This document shows, piece by piece, positions 57,985 to 64,000 of a stretch of DNA of 64,000 nucleotides (positions are counted from its first letter, which is position 1; every line of letters begins with the position of its first letter). The notes under the pieces were generated by a model. The model had not been told where the DNA came from and did no database searches. It was given only the letters and a program-made list of their open reading frames with translations. A program made the translations under genes and the position numbers. The stretch is from Variovorax sp. PBS-H4 (GTDB lineage Bacteria; Pseudomonadota; Gammaproteobacteria; Burkholderiales; Burkholderiaceae_C): assembly GCF_901827205.1 (NCBI RefSeq), contig NZ_LR594675.1:1178001-1242000 (forward strand), in the 5' to 3' direction.

Positions 57985-59193
57985 ATGAATGTCCCCCGCA
58001 ACGCTCTTTCCCGCCGCACGCTCCTGAAGGCTTCCATGGCGCCATTCGCCATGTCCCTCGGCACGGCAAGCTCGCAAGCTGCCGCCGACTTCCGCGGCGA
58101 GATCAAGCTGGGGCAGACGATGCCCTACAGCGGGCCGCTGTCGGCCCTGAGCGCGATCGGAAAAGTGCAGACGCGCTACTTCAAGATGGTCAACGATGGC
58201 GGCGGCATCAATGGTCGCAGCGTCAACCTGCTCACCGTCGACGATGCCTACAACCCCGCCAAGGCCGTCGAGCAGACGCGCAATCTGGTGGAGCGTGAAG
58301 GCGTCAAGGCGATGTTCGCCAGCATGGGGACGGCGCAGAACGTCGCCGTGCAGAAGTACCTGAACGGGAGAAAGGTCCCGCAGCTTTTTGTCTACGCCGG
58401 CAGCGACCGGTTTGCCGATCCGCAGAACTATCCGTGGACGCTCCCAGGCCTGCCGACCTTCTCGACGGAAGCCTCGGTGTACGCCGACTACGTTCACAAG
58501 GTGAATCCGGGTGCGAAGGTGGCGGTGCTCTACCAGAACGATGACTTCGGCAAGGAGTACCTGGCCTCCTTCAAGCGGCGCTTGCAGGAACTCGGGGGCA
58601 AGGCGCAGGTGGTGGCAGCGGCCGGCTACGAAGCCACGGCGCCCACCGTCGAGTCGCAGCTCATCACGCTGTCCGGCTCGGGCGCCGACGTGTTCATGAA
58701 CATCACGAGCCCGAAGTTCACGATCCAGGCCATTCGCAAGGTCAGCGAACTGCCGTGGAAGCCGCTTCACATCATCCCCATCACCAGCAACTTCGTTGCG
58801 ACGGTGCTGCGTGTGGCGGGGTTGGACAAATCGGTGGGACTGATCTCGGCGACACCGAGCAAGTCCGCCGGCGATCCGGAGTGGGCCGGCGACGCGGGCT
58901 TTCAGGAATGGCTTGGCTTCATGAAGAAGTACTACCCGGAAGGCGACACGACGGAGCAGTTGAACCTGGTGGGCTACAGCATGGGCTGCCTGATGACCGA
59001 GGTTCTGCGCCGCTGCGGCGACGAGCTGAGCTCCGAACGCATTCTCAAGGAGGCGACCTCTCTCAATAACGTTGCTCTTCCTGCGCTGATTCCCGGCATC
59101 ACGGCGAACACATCGCCGAAGGACTACCGGCTGATCCAGCAGCTGCGGCTGCAGCGCTTCGACGGTTCTCGCTGGGTCCCGGTGACGGCTTGA
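57985..59193 (+). CDS. Branched-chain-amino-acid-type ABC substrate-binding protein
   Basis: Periplasmic receptor of 402 residues, LivJ-like peripla_BP_6 fold. A twin-arginine-type signal (SRRTLLKASMAPFAM, about residues 9-23) precedes IKLGQTMPYSGPLSALSAIG and MVNDGGGINGRSVNLLTVDDAYNPAK. ATG at 57985 is preferred over GTG 57970. In catabolic clusters these receptors usually bind aromatic acids, not amino acids. It heads a five-gene import operon ending in an SDR and opposite a Rieske oxygenase, so both may act on the same compound. Confidence 0.9.
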   Translation: MNVPRNALSRRTLLKASMAPFAMSLGTASSQAAADFRGEIKLGQTMPYSGPLSALSAIGKVQTRYFKMVNDGGGINGRSVNLLTVDDAYNPAKAVEQTRNLVEREGVKAMFASMGTAQNVAVQKYLNGRKVPQLFVYAGSDRFADPQNYPWTLPGLPTFSTEASVYADYVHKVNPGAKVAVLYQNDDFGKEYLASFKRRLQELGGKAQVVAAAGYEATAPTVESQLITLSGSGADVFMNITSPKFTIQAIRKVSELPWKPLHIIPITSNFVATVLRVAGLDKSVGLISATPSKSAGDPEWAGDAGFQEWLGFMKKYYPEGDTTEQLNLVGYSMGCLMTEVLRRCGDELSSERILKEATSLNNVALPALIPGITANTSPKDYRLIQQLRLQRFDGSRWVPVTA

Positions 59194-60014
59194 TGAATGC
59201 CGTGCTTTCGCGCAGCGATGCCGCGGCCGGGCTCGCCGCGGTGCAACGCGCGCCGCTTCTGCGGGTCGACAACCTGGGCGTGCGCTTCGGCGGCATCCAG
59301 GCGCTGTCGAATGTCTCCTTCTCGGTGCCGGGCGGCTTGATCTGCGGGATCATCGGGCCGAACGGTGCAGGCAAGACGACGCTCTTCAATTGCCTGAGCC
59401 GCATCTACGAACCGCATGAAGGGGGCATCACCTTCGACGGCAAGAACCTCTTGAAGGTGCAGTCCCACCAGGTTGCCGCTCTCGGGATTGCACGCACCTT
59501 CCAGAACGTGGCACTGTTCGATCGCCAGTCGGTCAGGAAGAACATAGAGACCGGCTGCTTCCTGCAGTTCGGCGGGCGCCATTTTTCTTCGCTGCTGCGC
59601 AACCGCAGGGGCATGCAAGACCGCCGCGAGGTGGACGACTGCGTCGACGCGCTGTTGGCGTTCGCGCGGCTGGGCGAAGTCGCCGCGACGCCGGTTTCGC
59701 AACTGTCGTTCGGCACCCGCAAGCGCGTGGAGCTGGCACGCGCACTTGCCATGCGGCCGCAGATCCTCTTGCTGGACGAGCCGGCGGCAGGGCTCAACCA
59801 TCAGGACGTGGAGGAACTGATGGGCTGGATCCTCGAGATCCGGGACCGGATGGGGGTCACGGTGCTGCTCATCGAGCACCACATGAACCTGGTGATGCGA
59901 GTGTCCGACCAGGTCGTGGTGCTGGAGTTCGGCAGAAAGATTGCCGAAGGCACGCCCTGCGAGGTGGCGGCACACCCGGACGTGATCCGGGCTTACCTCG
60001 GAGCAGAGTCGTGA
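59193..60014 (+). CDS. LivG-type ABC ATPase
   Basis: ATPase of 273 residues. Walker A GPNGAGKTT, Q-loop TFQNVALF, signature LSFGTRKRVE and Walker B LLLDEPAAGLNHQD. The LivG-type C-terminal tail VLEFGRKIAEGTPCEVAAHPDVIRAYLG is complete. ATG 59193 overlaps the binding-protein stop (TGATG). Pairs with LivF for ATP hydrolysis in the importer. The symbol is a family name; the substrate is probably an aromatic or other organic acid. Confidence 0.93.
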   Translation: MNAVLSRSDAAAGLAAVQRAPLLRVDNLGVRFGGIQALSNVSFSVPGGLICGIIGPNGAGKTTLFNCLSRIYEPHEGGITFDGKNLLKVQSHQVAALGIARTFQNVALFDRQSVRKNIETGCFLQFGGRHFSSLLRNRRGMQDRREVDDCVDALLAFARLGEVAATPVSQLSFGTRKRVELARALAMRPQILLLDEPAAGLNHQDVEELMGWILEIRDRMGVTVLLIEHHMNLVMRVSDQVVVLEFGRKIAEGTPCEVAAHPDVIRAYLGAES

Positions 60015-60730
60015 CGCCCAACTTGCTGGAGGTCCGCGGGCTGTACTCGACCTACCAGTCGACGACCGTCCTCAAGTCGGTCGACCTCGACGTGGCCCGC
60101 GGCGGCATCACCGCACTGCTCGGCGCGAACGGAGCGGGCAAGACCACGGTTCTGCGCTCCATCAGCCAGGCCCTGGTGAAGACGCACGGCACCATCGTGT
60201 TCGATGGGCTGCGCATCGAAGGGCTGGCGTGCGACGCCATCGCACGCCTGGGCATTGCACACGTGCCGGATGGCAGAGGCACCTTCACGCAGTTGACGGT
60301 CGAGGACAACCTGTTCGTCGGTTGCATCACGCGTGCGCGTGGCGCCGACGCGAGGAACGACATGGAGCGCATGTATTCGCTCTTTCCGCGCCTCGCCGAG
60401 TACCGTAGAAAGCCGGCGGGCCTGCTCAGCGGCGGCGAGCAGCAGATGGTGGCGATCGCGCGGGCCCTCATGCTGCGGCCGCGCCTGCTGATGCTCGACG
60501 AGCCGTCGTTCGGGCTTGCGCCGATGGTCGTGCGGCAGATCTTCGACGTGCTCGCGCAGATCAATCGCGACACCGGCCTGAGCATTCTGGTGGTGGAGCA
60601 GAACGCACGGCTGGCGCTGGAACTCGCCCACAACGCCTATGTGCTCGAGGCGGGGCGGGTCGCCATCAGCGGCGCGGCCGAGGCGCTGCGCAACGACCCA
60701 CGGGTGAAGTCAGCCTATCTTGGAATCTGA
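60011..60730 (+). CDS. LivF-type ABC ATPase
   Basis: ATPase of 239 residues starting at GTG 60011, overlapping the LivG-type stop. Walker A GANGAGKTT, signature LLSGGEQQMVAIARAL and Walker B LLMLDEPSFGLAP are intact. VPDGRGTFTQLTVEDNLFVG is the usual Q-loop region of LivF proteins. Second ATPase of the importer. Confidence 0.93.
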   Translation: MTPNLLEVRGLYSTYQSTTVLKSVDLDVARGGITALLGANGAGKTTVLRSISQALVKTHGTIVFDGLRIEGLACDAIARLGIAHVPDGRGTFTQLTVEDNLFVGCITRARGADARNDMERMYSLFPRLAEYRRKPAGLLSGGEQQMVAIARALMLRPRLLMLDEPSFGLAPMVVRQIFDVLAQINRDTGLSILVVEQNARLALELAHNAYVLEAGRVAISGAAEALRNDPRVKSAYLGI

Positions 60731-60742
60731 GGGGAGAGTCGA

Positions 60743-61615
60743 ATGACGGAATTTGTGCAGCAGGTCGCCGCCGGCTTCGTGAACGGATGCATCTACGCGA
60801 TGCTCGCCCTTGCGTTGGTCATGATCTATCGCGCGACCCATCATGTGAACTTTGCGCAGGGCGAGATGGCAATGTTCTCCACCTACATCGCCTGGTCGCT
60901 GATCCAGGCCGGACTTCCCTATGGCGTGGCTGCCCTGGCGGCCATCGCCTTCGGCTTCGTGGCGGGCGCCCTGGTGGAGCGTGTCGCCCTGCGTCCTCTT
61001 CACGATGCACCGCTGCTTGCGATCGTGACCGTCTTCGTCGCCCTGATGATCATCATCCAGAGTGCGGCCGGCCTGGTCTTCGGGCATGAGAGCCACAGCT
61101 TCGCGAGCCCGTTCGACACCTGGGGACGCTTCGGAGGCGGACTGGTTTCCGGACATGCGGTCGGTGTCGTGGCGGTCACCTTGCTGGTGCTGCTTTCCAT
61201 GATGGCGTTCTTCCGCTTCACCCGGCTCGGGCTGGCCATGCGGGCGGCCGCGCTCAACCCGCTGTCGAGTTCGCTGTCGGGCGTGAACGTGAACCGGGTT
61301 CTCATGATCGGCTGGGGCGTGGCCGGTGCCATCGGTGCCGTGGCGGGCGTACTCGCCGCGCCCGTCGTCTTCCTCAGCCCTCACATGATGAGCGGCATCA
61401 TGATCTATGGTTTTGCTGCCGCGGTGGTGGGGGGCGTCGACAGTCCGCCGGGGGCGATCCTGGGGGGCTTGGTGCTCGGAGTCGGGGAGAACCTGCTGGG
61501 GGCCTACGTGACGGGCAACGAGCTCAAGCTGACGATCGCGCTGGCCATCATGTTCGCGATCCTCGTGGTGCGGCCGCAGGGGCTGCTGGGCGGAAAGGCC
61601 GTGCAACGTGTCTGA
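60743..61615 (+). CDS. LivH-type ABC permease
   Basis: Inner-membrane permease of 290 residues, about eight helices. Family markers are AAGFVNGCIYAMLALALVMIYRATHHVNFAQGEMAM-type start (residues 8-43) and RFTRLGLAMRAAALNPLSSSLSGVNVNRV. An EAA-like loop precedes GWGVAGAIGAVAGVLAAP. It overlaps the LivM-type gene by 8 bp. Forms the membrane channel with LivM. Confidence 0.93.
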   Translation: MTEFVQQVAAGFVNGCIYAMLALALVMIYRATHHVNFAQGEMAMFSTYIAWSLIQAGLPYGVAALAAIAFGFVAGALVERVALRPLHDAPLLAIVTVFVALMIIIQSAAGLVFGHESHSFASPFDTWGRFGGGLVSGHAVGVVAVTLLVLLSMMAFFRFTRLGLAMRAAALNPLSSSLSGVNVNRVLMIGWGVAGAIGAVAGVLAAPVVFLSPHMMSGIMIYGFAAAVVGGVDSPPGAILGGLVLGVGENLLGAYVTGNELKLTIALAIMFAILVVRPQGLLGGKAVQRV

Positions 61616-62645
61616 GCCCATCAACCGCACCCACCGGTCGATGCGCCTCCTGCCACGCCTCCAGGGTGCGCCGGCCGTGGTCCTCCTGGTCGTGCTGGCT
61701 GCCGTTTCGGCATTGCTCTTGCCGGGGTATTGGGCGTTCAAGGTCGCGAGCCTGCTCATCCTCGCGCTGGCCGTTCGCAGTCTCCAGTTGCTGATCGGCG
61801 CGAGCGGCCAGATTTCGCTGGGGCACGGTGCATTCTTTGCGATGGGCGCCTACGCGGCCGGCGTTGTGCTTTCGCACCACTGGCTGCCTTCGTACGCAGT
61901 CGTCCCTGTCGCGATGGTGGTCTGCGGATTGCTCGGACTTCTATTCGGCCTTCCTGCAACGCGCCTGTCCGGCCCCTATCTGGCGCTGGCGACCTTTGCA
62001 CTGGCGGTCGCGCTCCCACAACTGCTGAAGCACCCGCTTCTCGAATCATTGACGGGCGGCGTCAGCGGACTCAGCCTCGACCCGGCCGGCGCTCCGTTTG
62101 CCTTCCTGGGCATGCAGGCCGATCAATGGAACCTGCTGCACACGGCACTGTGGACGCTGCTCATCTATGGCGCCCTGCGCCGACTGCTGGAGGGACCCGC
62201 AGGCCTCGCGTGGATGACGCTGCGAGATCACCCGACTGCCGCCACGGCCGTGGGCGTCGACGTCAGGAAGTGGAGGATTGCCGCCTTCGCAGTCAGTGCC
62301 GCCGCCGTCGGAGCCGCCGGCGCCTTGAACACCCAACTTACCAACTTCGTGTCACCCGACAGCTTCACGGTGTTCCTGTCATTGAGCCTGCTGGTGGGTG
62401 TCGCACTCGCCGGCCCGAGTTCCGGGGTCGGAACGATGGTCGCGGCAGTGTTCCTGTCGGTGGTGCCGGACATCGCGGAGAAGCTGTCGCAGGAACTCAC
62501 GGGCGTGATCTACGGCTGCGTGATGCTGGCGGCGGTCTTCGTGCTGCCCATGATCGGCAAGTGGCGCAGGCGCGTGGCGCTCGCCAAGGCACGCGCACCT
62601 GAGGCGGACCCGTCCCTGCGGCTGCCCACCCGAATCGGATCGTAG
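61608..62645 (+). CDS. LivM-type ABC permease
   Basis: Permease of 345 residues starting at GTG 61608. Helical segments continue with SLQLLIGASGQISLGHGAFFAMGAYAA (the LivM core), GLPATRLSGPYLALATFALAVALPQL and MTLRDHPTAATAVGVDVRKWR. The C-terminal end is rich in Arg/Lys after the last helix. Completes the importer; the SDR gene starts 18 bp further on. Confidence 0.92.
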   Translation: MSEPINRTHRSMRLLPRLQGAPAVVLLVVLAAVSALLLPGYWAFKVASLLILALAVRSLQLLIGASGQISLGHGAFFAMGAYAAGVVLSHHWLPSYAVVPVAMVVCGLLGLLFGLPATRLSGPYLALATFALAVALPQLLKHPLLESLTGGVSGLSLDPAGAPFAFLGMQADQWNLLHTALWTLLIYGALRRLLEGPAGLAWMTLRDHPTAATAVGVDVRKWRIAAFAVSAAAVGAAGALNTQLTNFVSPDSFTVFLSLSLLVGVALAGPSSGVGTMVAAVFLSVVPDIAEKLSQELTGVIYGCVMLAAVFVLPMIGKWRRRVALAKARAPEADPSLRLPTRIGS

Positions 62646-62663
62646 TCAAGGAAAGATGCAGGA

Positions 62664-63509
62664 ATGCAAAGTCACAACAGGCCGCTCGAAGGCAAGGTGG
62701 CCGTGGTCACTGGTGCGACACGGGGCGTGGGCAAGGGCGTCGCCCTGGCCCTGGGCGAGGCGGGAGCCCTGGTCTATGCGACGGGCCGCACGCTCGAGTC
62801 CGGTTCATCGAACTGGCCGGGTTCCCTCCAGGAGACGGCCGACGAAATTGCGCGTCGCGGCGGGACGTGCATTCCCGTCGTCTGCGACCACGCCGACGAC
62901 GGCAGCGTGAAGCGCTTGTTCGAGCGCGTGCACGACGAGCAGTCCGGCACGATCGACGTGCTGGTCAACAACGTCTTCGCGGCGCCTGCGCGGATGCCCG
63001 TCAATGTCCCGTTCTGGGAACTGGACGACGACATCTGGGAAACACTGTTGCGCGTCGGCCTGCGTTCCCATTACGTGGCCAGCCGCTGCGTGGCGCCGCG
63101 CATGGTCGCCCGGCGGCAGGGATTGATCGTCAATACCTCATCGGGCGGGGCGGTCAGGTACACCTTCAACGTGCCCTTCGGCGTACAGAAGGCCGGCGTC
63201 GACAAGATGGCCAAGGACATGGCGCACGACCTCAAACCCTTCAACGTTGCAGCGGTGGTGATCTGGCCCGGCTTCATCAAGAGCGAAAAGTTTCTCGCGC
63301 AGCCCGACCGCATGCCGGCAGCCCTGGCGCAGCGCATCATGGCCGACGGGGAGTCGCCGGAGTTTGCAGGCCGTGCCGTGGCGGCGCTCGCCGCAGATCC
63401 GCGGATCATGGAAAAGACCGGTCAGCTCCACCTGGTCGCCGAACTGGCGCAGGAGTACGGCTTCACCGATGTGGACGGGCGCATGCCCGCGACGCCCGCT
63501 CGCGTCTGA
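62664..63509 (+). CDS. Short-chain dehydrogenase/reductase (DHRS1-like)
   Basis: SDR of 281 residues. Cofactor motif GATRGVGKG (residues 17-25), NNVFAAP in place of the usual NNAG, and active site NTSSGGAVRYTFNVPFGVQKAG where the catalytic Tyr is replaced by Phe or shifted: the expected YxxxK reads FGVQK. This is a notable deviation. The YxxxK deviation occurs with Tyr four residues earlier in VRYTFNV. Cytoplasmic; last gene of the importer operon, so it may process the imported compound or its oxygenase product. Ends convergent with the amidotransferase gene. Confidence 0.85.
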   Translation: MQSHNRPLEGKVAVVTGATRGVGKGVALALGEAGALVYATGRTLESGSSNWPGSLQETADEIARRGGTCIPVVCDHADDGSVKRLFERVHDEQSGTIDVLVNNVFAAPARMPVNVPFWELDDDIWETLLRVGLRSHYVASRCVAPRMVARRQGLIVNTSSGGAVRYTFNVPFGVQKAGVDKMAKDMAHDLKPFNVAAVVIWPGFIKSEKFLAQPDRMPAALAQRIMADGESPEFAGRAVAALAADPRIMEKTGQLHLVAELAQEYGFTDVDGRMPATPARV

Positions 63510-63525
63510 CCCGTCGTCGGCCGCA

Positions 63526-63541
63526 TTCCACACTCGTGGAA
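63526..63541. terminator. Candidate bidirectional stem-loop
   Basis: TTCCAC and GTGGAA form a perfect 6-bp stem with the 4-nt loop ACTC, between the convergent stops at 63509 and 63546. No T-run follows, so function as an intrinsic terminator is uncertain. Confidence 0.35.
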
Positions 63542-63545
63542 GAGG

Positions 63546-64000
63546 TCACGCGAGCCACCGTGAATAAAGGCGCTGCAGCAGGACGTGCATCTGCTGCGTC
63601 CGGCGAGGCAGGTCCCGGAGAACGTCGCGATAGTCGCTCGTGGCCGGGTTCGCCAGTGTGTTCTGCCGCAGCATCTGGTGGCCGTTGCGCTCGACCGCCA
63701 GGTGAACGAGTGCCGGCGTCATTTCCAGATGCGACTGGAGCAGCAGGTGGATGTTCTTGAGGACAAGGGCCTGGTTGCGGCAATGCACGCCCGTTGCAAT
63801 GGCAACGGCATCTTCCGGTGGTTCGAAGCTGTCGGCATGCCACTGGAAGGTCGGCAGCACCTGGCCCGCATGCTCGCCCCACCATTCTCTTGCGGTCGGG
63901 TTGGCGTCCGCCGTGATCTCGCACCAGCCGATCTCGGGCCTCTCGAGCGTTCGGATGTCGCCGCCCAGTGCCAAGGCGATGATCTGGCTGCCCAGGCAGT
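63546..64000 (-). CDS. Class I glutamine amidotransferase domain protein, 5' part beyond window
   Basis: C-terminal 150 residues of a GATase1-type protein. The visible part begins at the nucleophile elbow CLGSQIIALALGGDI and includes WHADSFEPPEDAVAIA, the histidine region of GMP-synthase-like amidotransferases. NQALVLKNIHLLLQSHLEMT follows, the usual reactive-site third element. Such stand-alone proteins often act on gamma-glutamyl compounds or as GMP-synthase paralogues. The start lies outside the window and no neighbour relation can be judged. Confidence 0.85.
   Translation of the reverse strand, partial: CLGSQIIALALGGDIRTLERPEIGWCEITADANPTAREWWGEHAGQVLPTFQWHADSFEPPEDAVAIATGVHCRNQALVLKNIHLLLQSHLEMTPALVHLAVERNGHQMLRQNTLANPATSDYRDVLRDLPRRTQQMHVLLQRLYSRWLA

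Overview
The window looks like chromosomal DNA of a metabolically versatile betaproteobacterium of the Burkholderiales, probably a Comamonadaceae (Variovorax-like) or Alcaligenaceae relative. The reasons are high GC, five Bug-type solute receptors (one partial, one fused), many CaiB, SDR and LysR genes, and tight catabolic operons joined by ATGA overlaps. I see no rRNA, tRNA, CRISPR array, insertion sequence or prophage. The species is not identifiable from the sequence alone.

Layout. (1) 1-8.0 kb: a minus-strand CoA operon (OB-fold protein, thiolase, SDR, Bug receptor, CaiB CoA-transferase, enoyl-CoA hydratase, partial Bug receptor) diverges from a PrpF-family isomerase plus SDR; the spacer carries a perfect inverted repeat. 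(2) 8.1-14.7 kb: an AraC regulator diverges from a FUSC/DUF1656/HlyD/NodT aromatic-acid-type efflux operon followed by a LysR gene. (3) 14.8-25.0 kb: a nicotinate catabolic cluster. It has a three-subunit molybdenum hydroxylase with a CoxG protein, a NicC-like monooxygenase, NicX dioxygenase, NicD deformylase, NicF-like amidase, a Bug receptor and an IclR regulator with three related operator candidates. No maleate isomerase (NicE) is present. (4) 25.2-35.9 kb: a DUF938 methyltransferase, then hydratase/CoA-transferase/lyase genes of the itaconate route, a CMLE-like lyase, DctA, LysR, a Bug receptor and a PrpF-Bug fusion. Two similar LysR-type boxes tie both halves together. I read this as possible aconitate-to-itaconate catabolism. 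(5) 35.9-53.8 kb: LysR and DUF2390 genes, then a long operon: UbiX, a second Mo hydroxylase, a CobW GTPase, two amidohydrolase_2 paralogues (one without its HxH ligands), UbiD, an NCS2 permease, a BMP-type nucleoside ABC importer and an 8-oxoguanine/isoxanthopterin-type deaminase. This looks like uptake and breakdown of an N-heterocyclic carboxylate, perhaps purine- or pterin-like. (6) 53.8-63.5 kb: a three-component Rieske oxygenase diverges from a chimeric integrase-N-domain/MarR regulator, a Liv-type ABC importer and an SDR. Both operons have the same 18-bp palindrome upstream. (7) 63.5 kb to the end: a partial class I glutamine amidotransferase.

How the genes work together: regions 3 to 6 each combine transport, first attack and a local regulator for one substrate. 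They form a series of catabolic modules that would feed C4 acids, pyruvate and acetyl-CoA into central metabolism. Functions are read from motifs and gene context; no database search was possible.
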